DNA from: XYA12-FULL-58-9 sp001798605
Lineage (GTDB): Bacteria > Myxococcota > XYA12-FULL-58-9
Direction: 5' to 3'
NCBI GenBank assembly: GCA_036736205.1
Contig: DAINMX010000032.1
Location: 1 to 40,816, forward strand
Length of the DNA: 40,816 nt
Within the stretch, counting starts at the first letter, position 1, and every line of letters begins with the position of its first letter. Below are positions 21,186 through 28,843 of the stretch, one piece after another. The notes under the pieces are model-generated. The model was not told where the DNA came from and did not search any database. It saw only the letters and a list, made by a program, of their open reading frames with translations. A program made the translations under genes and the position numbers.

Positions 21186-23564
21186 TCACTGTTTCAAATC
21201 AGCGCAACAACGGAAGCCAATATTGGACTGTCGACCACCAGAGGATTCGTTGGCACGGGCAGCGCACCGACTCATGTAGTGAGCCTGGTCAGCGGCACCT
21301 CCTTTGACGACTTTGTCCGGTACGCCTTTGCCCCAACTGCTCGCTGTCCACTCAGCGACGTTGCCAGCAAGATCCACCACGCCGAACCCGCTGCGACAAC
21401 GGCCATAGACCCCCGTGGGGCCGACTGTGCGCGATTCCGATGCCCCGTCACTGACGTTGCAATAGGACTTGTCGAAATTATTGCCATAGGGGAAGCGAGT
21501 GCCCGACGGACCCTTGCATGCCCTCTCCCATTCAGCCTCAGAGCACATTCGCTTGTTGACCCGTTCGCATGCCTTTTTGGCGCGACTCCAACTGATATTG
21601 GTCGTGGGGAGCTTGCCCCGTTGATTGGGGAACTCATAAATGTCGACGCAGTAGCCGTCGAGTTTGCGGGTGTGGGCATCAAGCTCACCAAAACCACGCA
21701 TCGGGTCGCTGCCACTGCTGCCAACTTGGAATGTTCCAGCCTCAATGGCGAGCATCCCTGGGGGGCATCGATCGGCACCCCCAGATTCAGGCGCTGTGGT
21801 TGGCGGCGTGACCACCAATGCAACTGGCGATGGCGGCGATCGCAAGGCCGGCGGAGCTGGAGGCTCCGGAGTCGGCGACACCGGAACGACTGGCACCCCG
21901 CCACCAGGAGCGACCGGCCGCCGATCACCGCCGACCGGGGCTATCGCTGGCGCCAATTGAGGCGGCGGCACCGCTCTGGTTGTCGGAACCATCGCCGGGG
22001 GTGCCGTCGGAGCCATGTCGAAGGGGTCCACCGGGTCACGGAGATCCTCGCCCCGCTCGTCCCGAGAATGCGGCTTCGTCTCCGTCCGTCGGCCCTTGCG
22101 TTCGACCGGAATTGTTGGCTTGTCGCGCCCGACCTTCGGCTTCTTGCCATTCGGGGTTGCCGTCTCAAGAACGAAGGGAACATTGGCAGGAACCATCGCA
22201 TCGGGCAAAGGCTGCAGGATCGGAGTGTTCGGTCGTTGCGAAACGAAGATCGCCGCAGACACAGCAATTCCTGCGAGGACAATCGTGGCGGCTGCCATGA
22301 GCACCCACGCTGACCGCCTCGAGGCCGGGATTGCACGAAGTCCCCCGCGACGCGCAGTGGAAATGGACTGTGGCGAGACAGGGACCGCGTGGCGGGACGG
22401 TTTGGTCAGACGCAGTGGCTGCTCGTCGGCGATATCGACTTCTTCGTCGAGCCCCTTGACGGAGACAACATTGACCACAGGCTCTTCGGCCGGTCCCTCG
22501 TGCGCGGCGATTTCGGCAATCCCCACATCGACCATTGTTGACTCATCGATGATCGCCGAGGGCGGGGTAGGTACCTTGGAAGCCAACTTGGCGTCGGCCG
22601 CTGCCCCTGCGAGAGCCTCAAACAACGCCGCGCCGCTCTCAAATCGGGCAGACGGAGATTCGGACAAACCCTGCCGCAAAACTCCGACCAATCTGGCCGG
22701 CATGCTGCGCTCGATGATAGACCAGTTGTCTGTCGCACGGTTATAGACCTGACCGGTCAACATCTCCCCAAACAGAACCGAGGCCGAGTAGACATCCGCG
22801 CGGCAATCCACCGTGTCGTCGCTTTGCACCTCGGGGGCCAGATAGTCGACGCAGCCGGCTTGGGTTTGCAGAGCAACAAATGGCTTTCGCGGCAAACCAC
22901 GCAAATGCGGCAAACCCGTCACCTTGAGGACGTCGGGTAGTACAATAACGTTGCCGGGTCGGATAGCGCCGTGCGGGCCGTTCTTGTCGAGGTTGTCGAT
23001 CGCTAAGGCCAATTGCCCAAACAAAGGCAATGCCTCGGCAACTCTGAAGACCTGCTTCTTCTCCAAACGCAAATCGATGATCTTGCGCAGACTCAAGCCC
23101 TCGAGAAACGGCATGGTGTAGAAGATGTTTCGTTCACCACGGCCTTCGTCATAAATTCTTACGATGTTCTGGTGATGAACCTTGCGGGCTTGCTTGACGA
23201 CCTTGAGAAAGTTGGCGCGATCCTCGTCTGTTTGCAGCAAGTTCGCCGCCATCACCTTGATGGCGACATCGACATCCACTTCCTCATCGCGGGCGCGCAG
23301 AACCCAGCCACTGGTGCCAGGCGCAATGGGCTCAGAAATACGATACCTTCCAACGAGGACTTCGCCAGGATCAAACGGCGGAACAGTTCGCCGGGGCCCG
23401 GTTGTAGAGCCTGTCGCATTGCGTGTGCTGCGGCGCCTTTTGGCAATCGGCTGCCCGCAGACTACACACTTGCGGCTCTCGTCCGGGGTGAAACTACCGC
23501 AGCGGTAGCACAGCAAGGAAGCACTCCAATAATCGCGCCCAATTGTGCAACGTTGGCATAGCAC
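21186..23564 (-). CDS. Pseudokinase fused to a formylglycine-enzyme-like (SUMF1/FGE) domain
   Basis: The 792-residue protein has an N-terminal zinc ribbon (four C-x2-C-type cysteines within residues 1-37), a kinase-like domain (about 70-340), a Pro-rich linker with one membrane helix (about 432-455), and a C-terminal FGE-sulfatase domain (about 590-790: G-T-F-Q-V-G-S, R-M-C-S-E-A-E-W-E-R-A-C, G-N-V-A-E-W, G-F-R-C-C). The ATP lysine survives (V-A-I-K-V), but the catalytic loop reads H-G-A-I-R-P-G-N and the D-F-G site reads V-T-G-L, so catalytic Asp and metal-binding Asp are both gone. The kinase part is cytoplasmic and the FGE part periplasmic. Most bacterial members of the FGE fold are not formylglycine makers. 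The start is GTG. The dut gene lies 40 bp upstream, nuoB about 115 bp downstream. Confidence 0.85.
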   Translation of the reverse strand: MLCQRCTIGRDYWSASLLCYRCGSFTPDESRKCVVCGQPIAKRRRSTRNATGSTTGPRRTVPPFDPGEVLVGRYRISEPIAPGTSGWVLRARDEEVDVDVAIKVMAANLLQTDEDRANFLKVVKQARKVHHQNIVRIYDEGRGERNIFYTMPFLEGLSLRKIIDLRLEKKQVFRVAEALPLFGQLALAIDNLDKNGPHGAIRPGNVIVLPDVLKVTGLPHLRGLPRKPFVALQTQAGCVDYLAPEVQSDDTVDCRADVYSASVLFGEMLTGQVYNRATDNWSIIERSMPARLVGVLRQGLSESPSARFESGAALFEALAGAAADAKLASKVPTPPSAIIDESTMVDVGIAEIAAHEGPAEEPVVNVVSVKGLDEEVDIADEQPLRLTKPSRHAVPVSPQSISTARRGGLRAIPASRRSAWVLMAAATIVLAGIAVSAAIFVSQRPNTPILQPLPDAMVPANVPFVLETATPNGKKPKVGRDKPTIPVERKGRRTETKPHSRDERGEDLRDPVDPFDMAPTAPPAMVPTTRAVPPPQLAPAIAPVGGDRRPVAPGGGVPVVPVSPTPEPPAPPALRSPPSPVALVVTPPTTAPESGGADRCPPGMLAIEAGTFQVGSSGSDPMRGFGELDAHTRKLDGYCVDIYEFPNQRGKLPTTNISWSRAKKACERVNKRMCSEAEWERACKGPSGTRFPYGNNFDKSYCNVSDGASESRTVGPTGVYGRCRSGFGVVDLAGNVAEWTASSWGKGVPDKVVKGGAADQAHYMSRCAARANESSGGRQSNIGFRCCADLKQ

Positions 23565-23604
23565 ACCCCGATCGCGCGCTGCAACTCCTCATATTGCTTG
23601 CCAT

Positions 23605-24069
23605 TTACGTGTCCTTCGTATCCGTGGAGCCAAAACCGCGGTCGCCCCGCGCTGTAACCGCGAGATCCGCGGTTACCCTGACCGTAGCAGCGACTACTGG
23701 CGCAATCACCATTTGGGCAATGCGCATGCCGCGCTCGATAACAAATGGCTGTTCACCGTGATTGATGAGGATGACTCTCACCTCCCCCCGATAATCTGCG
23801 TCGATCGTTCCCGGGGCATTGAGAAGACCAATACCATGCTTGACGGCGAGTCCGCTGCGCGGACGGATTTGCGCCTCATACCCTTGGGGCAGCGCCATTC
23901 GAAAACCACATGGAATGAGCTGCCGCTCACCGGGTCTCAGAGTCACGGGATCGTCGAGCGCTGCAGCAAGATCCATTCCTGCCGCATGTTCGCTCATCCG
24001 CCTCGGCAAGGGAATCGTCTTGCCCATCTCTGGATGCAGCGCCGCAATCTCGACCACAACCTCACTCAT
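23605..24069 (-). CDS. dut: dUTP pyrophosphatase (dUTPase)
   Basis: The 154-residue product is a standard homotrimeric dUTPase, which hydrolyses dUTP to dUMP and keeps uracil out of DNA. All five motifs are visible: A-G-M-D-L (30-34), P-R-S-G-L-A (70-75), G-T-I-D-A-D-Y-R-G-E (87-96, catalytic Asp in it), R-I-A-Q-M-V (116-121) and G-D-R-G-F-G-S-T (142-149). The ATG at 24069 has GGAGGAGG upstream and overlaps, as ATGA, the stop of a fabI remnant. The same ATGA junction is present at the intact fabI (31398), which shows that dut was once the downstream partner of fabI. Confidence 0.95.
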   Translation of the reverse strand: MSEVVVEIAALHPEMGKTIPLPRRMSEHAAGMDLAAALDDPVTLRPGERQLIPCGFRMALPQGYEAQIRPRSGLAVKHGIGLLNAPGTIDADYRGEVRVILINHGEQPFVIERGMRIAQMVIAPVVAATVRVTADLAVTARGDRGFGSTDTKDT

Positions 24070-24229
24070 GCCTCCTCCGTCAGGCTCGGCATATCAATCA
24101 AGTGATAGCCATTATCAACGCGAATGTAAGCCCCTTTGACACAGGCACCGCTGGAGATCAAACCCATGCATCAACCCCGAATCACCATCCGTAGAACTCA
24201 CCAACGTTTTCGACGGCAATTTCAACTGG
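24066..24229 (-). pseudogene. fabI remnant: 5-prime and 3-prime ends only
   Basis: Comparison with the intact fabI (31398-32189) shows that 24066-24126 matches its last 20 codons (with the stop) and that 24124-24229 matches its ribosome site and upstream region. The 244 codons between are missing. The join falls at a 3-bp match (ATG on plus, CAT on minus). The deletion is in frame, so an ATT codon now replaces the ATG and reads 19 codons ending S-L-T-E-E-A into the dut overlap. The deletion places the old fabI upstream region directly before dut. Translation of the 19-codon leader is uncertain. Confidence 0.85.
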
Positions 24230-24260
24230 CATCTTTGGTCGGCTCCTAGTCTTAGGGCTA

Positions 24261-24360
24261 GCAGCTGTTGCGAGCTACCTTGGATGAGAGGTTGCTGGGT
24301 GAGTACTTTGACCTGTTTGATCGAAGGGAATGGCTCGATGAACTCCTTTCTGACACCTGA
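24261..24360 (+). pseudogene. 3-prime fragment of a nucleotidyltransferase gene
   Basis: Only the last 33 codons, ending D-E-L-L-S-D-T and stop, are present; they are identical to the end of the gene at 30563-31081. Upstream sequence is unrelated, so the gene is 5-prime truncated. Confidence 0.8.
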
Positions 24361-24547
24361 GATGGCGGCTGAGATGCTCGCAGATACGAACGACAGCGAA
24401 CGACGTCGTCTGTTTTTTGGGCCCCTCGCTCCCTCGGCCGACCCAGCCGTGAACCTCCAACGGCTATGGGCTCTCCTTCGCGAGCTCGAGCTGTTTTTGC
24501 CGAAGGAGCCGTCGCGGCAAGTCCCGAGTGGCGAATTCATCCTCTGA
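24338..24547 (+). CDS. Small conserved partner protein, left copy
   Basis: A 69-residue protein, identical in sequence to the one at 31059-31268. It begins within the truncated nucleotidyltransferase tail. The sequence is charged and helical (A-A-E-M-L-A-D-T-N-D-S-E-R-R-R, then L-W-A-L-L-R-E-L-E-L-F-L) with no signal peptide or membrane segment. No named family is recognised. It may be the partner of the nucleotidyltransferase, kept here without that enzyme. The start could also be the upstream in-frame ATG at 24284, but the overlap with the transferase end makes 24338 more likely. Confidence 0.55.
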   Translation: MNSFLTPEMAAEMLADTNDSERRRLFFGPLAPSADPAVNLQRLWALLRELELFLPKEPSRQVPSGEFIL

Positions 24548-24590
24548 GAGGCAAAGTCCCCGTTGATTTGCCGCCGCCAACGCTTCCCTA

Positions 24591-24788
24591 GATGCCCGAG
24601 GACGAAACATCAAGGAGGAAGTTCAAACGGACAGCGGCGCAAAATACGACCTATCGCGCAGGCAGGCGCGCATCCACCTCATGCGCGCACAGAAACAGGA
24701 GTTGCGGACCGAGATTACGGCGCGGGTTCCGTCACGACGTTCTGATCGAGAGTGTCAATCTCGGTTTCAAATTTGGTGCGCAGCTTAG
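24591..24788 (+). other. Unassigned coding-like fragment
   Basis: An open frame with no convincing start reads through this stretch. The segment A-K-Y-D-L-S-R-R-Q-A-R-I-H-L-M-R-A-Q-K-Q-E-L-R has a helical composition reminiscent of phage small-terminase-type proteins, but this is only an impression. It also overlaps the left copy of the ice-binding-gene tail on the other strand. It may be a remnant. Confidence 0.2.
24696..24754. repeat. 59-bp direct repeat, left copy (end of a DUF3494-like gene)
   Basis: It matches 30290-30348 with three mismatches. On the minus strand it encodes the last residues T-L-D-Q-N-V-V-T-E-P-A-P and a stop (24715-24717), the same C-terminus as the ice-binding-like fragment at 30309. 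Confidence 0.85.
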
Positions 24789-24927
24789 CACGGGCCGATC
24801 GCCGATCGACTCTGGGACCGCGTAACTTGCCTGTTTGGTCCACGGATTGACGATTCCAGCAATGTGTAGCATGTGTTCAAATCGCAGGTTCGAGGGAGAG
24901 TCCAAAGTGATCGGCGAAGGAACACAA

Positions 24928-25611
24928 ATGAGTGCGGCGATCCTTCTGGCCGGAATGCTGTTGTCTGTCGATGGGCAGCCGATCGACCAGGCCGTGCGTC
25001 GCGGTCTCGAAATGTATGAGGCCGTAGATTTTCGCGGCGCACGCAGCGTCATTGTGCAAGCGTTGAAGAACCCCGATCTCTCGCGAGGAGACACCGTGGC
25101 GGCACTCGGCTGCCTTGCGCGTGTTTACGCCGTTCTGGAGCAGGATAGCCTGGCGCGTGAAACCTTCATCAAGGTGCTCTCGATTGAACCTGAACATGCC
25201 GTAGGTGACCACGAGTCACGACGCATCGCCAAGGCGTGGGAGGCTGCGCGGGAGACGTTGCGGGCCCATGAGGAGAATCCTCAGCCCGCAGCTGTCTCGC
25301 CCCCACAGGCAATCCTTCCGTTGCCGACCGGAAGTCCCTCCTCCGCACAGCCGACCCAGCCCGTGAGGCTGATGATGAATGAGGGGCTTCCCGTTCATGC
25401 ACCAACAACGGCATTGGATACAGAACCCGAGGAACAGCTCGTGGTCGAGAATCCGCCGAGCGGTTGGGAGCAGTGGCACTGGTGGATTGCTGCTGCTGTT
25501 GGTGTGGTCGCTGCCAGTGTGGGAGTGGGTCTGTGGTGGAATTACCACGAACAGTCAACTAAGGGCCACCTGACCCAGCCACGTCCCGACGTGAAGGTGC
25601 AACTTCCATGA
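24928..25611 (+). CDS. TPR-containing protein with C-terminal membrane helix
   Basis: A 227-residue protein with an N-terminal hydrophobic segment that could be a signal peptide (S-A-A-I-L-L-A-G-M-L-L), a TPR-like helical region (about 20-110; the pattern A-A-L-G-C-L-A-R-V-Y-A-V-L and A-R-E-T-F-I-K-V-L-S-I-E-P), a Pro-rich linker and a C-terminal helix (W-W-I-A-A-A-V-G-V-V-A-A-S-V-G-V-G). The ATG at 24928 is chosen because AAGGAA lies upstream and gives the signal-like N-terminus. It is the first gene of the accessory signalling cassette and its stop overlaps (ATGA) the next start. Probably a membrane-bound adaptor. Function unknown. Confidence 0.65.
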   Translation: MSAAILLAGMLLSVDGQPIDQAVRRGLEMYEAVDFRGARSVIVQALKNPDLSRGDTVAALGCLARVYAVLEQDSLARETFIKVLSIEPEHAVGDHESRRIAKAWEAARETLRAHEENPQPAAVSPPQAILPLPTGSPSSAQPTQPVRLMMNEGLPVHAPTTALDTEPEEQLVVENPPSGWEQWHWWIAAAVGVVAASVGVGLWWNYHEQSTKGHLTQPRPDVKVQLP

Positions 25612-26048
25612 TGCGCACCATCTCGTGTGCCGCATTGTTGGCGGTCACCTCCTTGTCGTGCGGAGATGATTCCTCCGTTCTCCAAGATGATGCCTCCGTT
25701 CTCGTTGACATCGACCTGTCGGCGTTCTCGATCCCTGCCGAGCTGGATTCAATGAATGCGCTGTTGTTTGATGCGGAGATTCCCGTGCCGGGGGATCTCG
25801 CCTTCTACGAACACAATCACCCGCTTTCGGAGGACCGGACTTCATTGAAGGTCGAGTTCATCCAAGGGCCGCAAACGCCCGATCGCATGACGCTCGTTGT
25901 CTGTGGTTTCCGACAATCGACGGTAGTCGGAAGTGCCGAACAGTTGCCGCTCGTATTCGAGGCAGGAGAACAGACCCAGGTAGAGGTTCGTATGGGGCCG
26001 CATACGTCATGGATTCTGTGTGAAGAGTACGTCCCGGCTAGTCTTTGA
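25608..26048 (+). CDS. Small putative lipoprotein
   Basis: A 146-residue product with a short hydrophobic N-terminus ending in S-L-S-C followed by G-D-D-S-S, a plausible lipobox. The mature part is acidic and beta-rich with no recognised domain. It overlaps the upstream gene by ATGA, so the two are translationally coupled. ATG codons at 25608 and 25611 are adjacent; either could be used. An envelope protein of the signalling cassette. Confidence 0.6.
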   Translation: MMRTISCAALLAVTSLSCGDDSSVLQDDASVLVDIDLSAFSIPAELDSMNALLFDAEIPVPGDLAFYEHNHPLSEDRTSLKVEFIQGPQTPDRMTLVVCGFRQSTVVGSAEQLPLVFEAGEQTQVEVRMGPHTSWILCEEYVPASL

Positions 26049-26335
26049 GTGACCGCGCCCAATGGCGCGGGTTTGCGGCAAGACGTAGGAGGTTCTCAGC
26101 CCTACCGAAGAGTGCAGAGTCTATTTGTCAGGGTGCGGAGTTTTCTCATCGGTCTTCTGCTGGACATGCCACGACGCCTTTCGCGCCCAACTCGGCACTG
26201 CGGCTGGTGTTTTCAGGCCGTTCTGGTGTTGCTCACAAGCTCCGTCAAGTGACCGGGGGCGAGGTCTTTGGTGAGCAGCACGATCTGCCGCTACCCGAAG
26301 GACTGGCGATTAAGCATTACAATTCACTCAAATAG
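26045..26335 (+). other. Unsupported ORF in a 360-bp gap
   Basis: Between the lipoprotein (ends 26048) and the sigma-54 promoter (26351) one plus-strand frame stays open from a TTG to 26335. Only its last part (L-R-Q-V-T-G-G-E-V-F-G-E-Q) looks protein-like; there is no ribosome site. It could be a gene remnant. Nothing else is seen in this gap apart from the promoter at its end. Confidence 0.2.
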
Positions 26336-26350
26336 GCCCTCCCCATGATC

Positions 26351-26366
26351 AGGCACGTGTCTTGCT
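26351..26366 (+). promoter_or_regulatory. Sigma-54 (-24/-12) promoter
   Basis: AGGCACG-TGTC-TTGCT differs from the consensus TGGCACG-N4-TTGCW only at the first base, and the GG (26352-26353) and GC (26364-26365) are exactly 10 nt apart. A start near 26377 would leave a leader of about 32 nt before the Cys-rich lipoprotein gene. An FHA-type sigma-54 activator is encoded downstream in the same cassette. Confidence 0.75.
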
Positions 26367-26408
26367 TTGATCTAGCTCATGGATTTCAGAACTCAAACGG
26401 AGGCTCCT

Positions 26409-26942
26409 ATGACGAAACGATTTTCTGGGTTGTTTGCAGGCATGCTCGCGGTTTTCTCCCTTGCGGGCTGTGGCGATTTGGATGTTGGAGTCGACGACGG
26501 AGGTGGGTTGGCCGACGCCAACCTGCATGAGGGTGGCAACGTTGAACCCGGTTGCCCCGAAGGTGAAGTGTGTGAGTTCCCTCTCCATTGCCCGGAGAAC
26601 TGCAGTGAGTGTGCCCCCCCAGCAAGTTGTCCGATTCGCTGCGGCTGCAACCCAACCATCGTCTGTGGGGACCAGTTCTGCAGCGAAGGCGAAACCTGTG
26701 AGGAATGCCCAGCGGATTGTGGCGTGTGTCCCGAAATCCAGGTCGGTCACGCGGAGGATTGGCATCCCGTCTGCGGCGACCTGACCTGCAACGGGGACGA
26801 AACCTGCGAGGATTGCCCAGCGGATTGTGGCCAATGTGCGCCCAATAACTGCGGCGACGGGATCTGTGAGGAGTTCGAGGCGTGTGGCACTTGCCCGGAT
26901 GATTGCGGCCGTTGTGACGGCACCATCCCCGGCAATCATTGA
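26409..26942 (+). CDS. Cys-rich lipoprotein with three C-G-D repeats
   Basis: The 177-residue protein has a strong lipoprotein signal (M-T-K-R-F then A-V-F-S-L-A-G-C) and a mature part with about 30 cysteines. Three copies of a 22-residue unit follow the pattern C-G-D-x2-C-x3-E-x-C-x2-C-P-x-D-C-G-x-C. Such repeats are typical of exported proteins of myxobacteria-like bacteria and are probably disulfide-rich structural modules. The ATG at 26409 follows GGAGG, which excludes the frame start at 26379. It is the first gene behind the sigma-54 promoter, so it is a likely output of the cassette. Its partner or ligand is unknown. Confidence 0.85.
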   Translation: MTKRFSGLFAGMLAVFSLAGCGDLDVGVDDGGGLADANLHEGGNVEPGCPEGEVCEFPLHCPENCSECAPPASCPIRCGCNPTIVCGDQFCSEGETCEECPADCGVCPEIQVGHAEDWHPVCGDLTCNGDETCEDCPADCGQCAPNNCGDGICEEFEACGTCPDDCGRCDGTIPGNH

Positions 26943-27097
26943 GTCAACAGGGAGCGCAAAGAATTTCCTCCGCTCGAACCAACCACTCCGAATCAGGCTC
27001 TAGGTTTTCCTGTCTACAAACCGCGATGCAGCATCGTCGGGTCCCTCGCAGAGAATCTCGCATTGGATTATGGTTGGAATTGAGTCCCGGTGGCGAG

Positions 27098-28843
27098 ATG
27101 ACGCTTCTGGGATGCAACGACATGGTGTACGTGGGTCCATACGAGGTTCTTAAGCCCATCGGTCACGGGGGAATGGGACAGGTGAGCCTCGCGCGCGCCC
27201 CCTCGGGTCTTCAGATCGTGCTAAAACGCCCATTGAACACCCGCGAAAACCGGCGTGCGGATAGAAACCGTCAGCTTATTCACGAAGCCAGCATTGCAAA
27301 ATTGCTTTTGCACCCGAACATCGTGGCTGTCTACGACGTGGACCTGGACCAGAATGGCGAATGCTATCTAGCGATGGAATACCTCGAGGGCTGGGACCTC
27401 GCATCGATCAGCCGAGAGCTCAAGGCTCAGGATCGGTATCTGCCGCTGCCCATCGTCATGGCATTAACAATTGAAGCTTGCCGAGGCCTATTTGCTGCAC
27501 ACACGTGCTGCCACCCCTCAGGCGATCCCTTGAATCTCGTCCATCGGGACATCTCACCAAGCAATCTGTTTCTGACGACCACCGGGGTCCTAAAAATACT
27601 CGATTTTGGCATTGCCAAGAGCTCGTTTCAGCTCAGGCGCACAGAGACGGGCGTGGTCAAGGGCAAGGTCGACTACATGTCGCCCGAGCAGCTGCGCGGT
27701 GACCCGCTCGATTGCCGCACCGATATCTTTTCTTTGGGTGTCGTTCTGTATCTGCTGTTGACCAACACGAGTCCTTTTCACTCCGTGTCGTTCCTAGAAC
27801 GAGCGAACGGCGCGATGTACGCGCCCCCGCCGCCGCGGAGGCCTGCGCTGCCGGACACCGGGCAGGTCTCGACCGACCTGGCCATGTTTTCACTCCGCCT
27901 GCTCGCGAGCCATCGAGAGCTGCGCTATGCCGATGCGCTGGAAGTGGAAAAGGCCCTTCAAGTCCTCCGGGGAGATGAAGAGCCGCCTTTGCCCGAGGAC
28001 ATTGCAACCTACGTCACGTCTTTGTTCGAGGCCAGAGGCACGCGCTCGACTCGTCCCGGGAGTCGAAGAGGGTCACAAATCATCGTGTCGGGATGGTCCG
28101 ACGGGATGACCGTGCCGCTCCAGGAAGCAGAAGATGCGCGTCAAGAGGTTCCAGATACCGAGGAGAATCCCAGGAGGTCCCCGGCAACATCTGAGCAGGA
28201 TGATGCATCGAACCGACTACCCGCGGCACAGGTTGTCGAGGCGGGTGCGCGAGACCAACGGGCACGCCCTCAAGATCGGTCATCCTTTGGCAGGTCCCGG
28301 TTCATCTGGTTGTCGGTAGCGCTCGTGTGTATCGGAGTTGGTTTCGCGGCCGGCATGATGGTGAGAAGCGACGGGGGTTCGCGAAGGGCGTCTCCCGAAA
28401 CACCCCCACCGCACATCCGTCCCAACGACTCTGTTGACCCGCCCGAGCATGCCTTGGCGAAGCCGACACCTGTCCCCGCGCCAGAGCGGACTCTGGTGTC
28501 CGCCACAGAAGACACCGAGGTGACGGGTGGCAACACCACGGGAGCACCGCTTGCTGGGCCACAGGAGAAACACCCCACGCGAAACATCAACCGAACGGAG
28601 TCGCGCAGCGGTGAGGCGAAGCGCAAAGCCGTGGGGCAGTTGTCCCTTCAAGTGGTACCGTGGGCAGATGTCTATTTTGAAGGCAAGCTCTTGGGCGGCA
28701 GTCCCTTGGTTGAACAGACTCTGCCCGCCGGCCGAGTGCGGCTCGAGATTGTCAACTCAGAGCGGGGACTGCGTCGGGAAATATCCGTGGAGATAAACGC
28801 TGGCAAGCTCGTTCGGCAAACGGTATATCTCGACGCACCGTAG
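27098..28843 (+). CDS. Membrane Ser/Thr protein kinase with C-terminal PEGA domain
   Basis: From the ATG at 27098 the product is 581 residues: kinase domain (about 10-285), a Pro/Arg/Glu-rich linker, one membrane helix (about 402-424) and a PEGA domain (about 512-581, G-Q-L-S-L-Q-V-V-P-W-A-D-V-Y-F). All catalytic motifs are intact: G-H-G-G-M-G-Q-V, V-L-K, H-R-D-I-S-P-S-N, L-D-F-G and M-S-P-E-Q. The kinase is cytoplasmic and the PEGA part periplasmic, where it may bind surface or wall material. The frame extends upstream to a TTG at 26939, but that part lacks a kinase-like sequence, and GGTGGCGAG precedes 27098. The stop is followed directly by the activator ATG, so both are translated together. 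Confidence 0.9.
   Translation: MTLLGCNDMVYVGPYEVLKPIGHGGMGQVSLARAPSGLQIVLKRPLNTRENRRADRNRQLIHEASIAKLLLHPNIVAVYDVDLDQNGECYLAMEYLEGWDLASISRELKAQDRYLPLPIVMALTIEACRGLFAAHTCCHPSGDPLNLVHRDISPSNLFLTTTGVLKILDFGIAKSSFQLRRTETGVVKGKVDYMSPEQLRGDPLDCRTDIFSLGVVLYLLLTNTSPFHSVSFLERANGAMYAPPPPRRPALPDTGQVSTDLAMFSLRLLASHRELRYADALEVEKALQVLRGDEEPPLPEDIATYVTSLFEARGTRSTRPGSRRGSQIIVSGWSDGMTVPLQEAEDARQEVPDTEENPRRSPATSEQDDASNRLPAAQVVEAGARDQRARPQDRSSFGRSRFIWLSVALVCIGVGFAAGMMVRSDGGSRRASPETPPPHIRPNDSVDPPEHALAKPTPVPAPERTLVSATEDTEVTGGNTTGAPLAGPQEKHPTRNINRTESRSGEAKRKAVGQLSLQVVPWADVYFEGKLLGGSPLVEQTLPAGRVRLEIVNSERGLRREISVEINAGKLVRQTVYLDAP

Larger units (their letters stand above)
24261..24588 (+). repeat. 328-bp direct repeat, left copy (nucleotidyltransferase tail plus small ORF)
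   Basis: It matches 30982-31309 without indels and, by eye, with only about two mismatches near its left end. The left copy holds only the last 33 codons of the nucleotidyltransferase, then the whole small ORF. The high identity indicates a recent duplication or gene conversion. Confidence 0.95.

Noticed and set aside
24115..24540. 141-residue minus-strand frame opposite the small ORF block (and its twin at 30854-31261)
   Set aside because: Antisense to the duplicated small ORF; the small plus-strand ORF overlapping the nucleotidyltransferase is a better gene.
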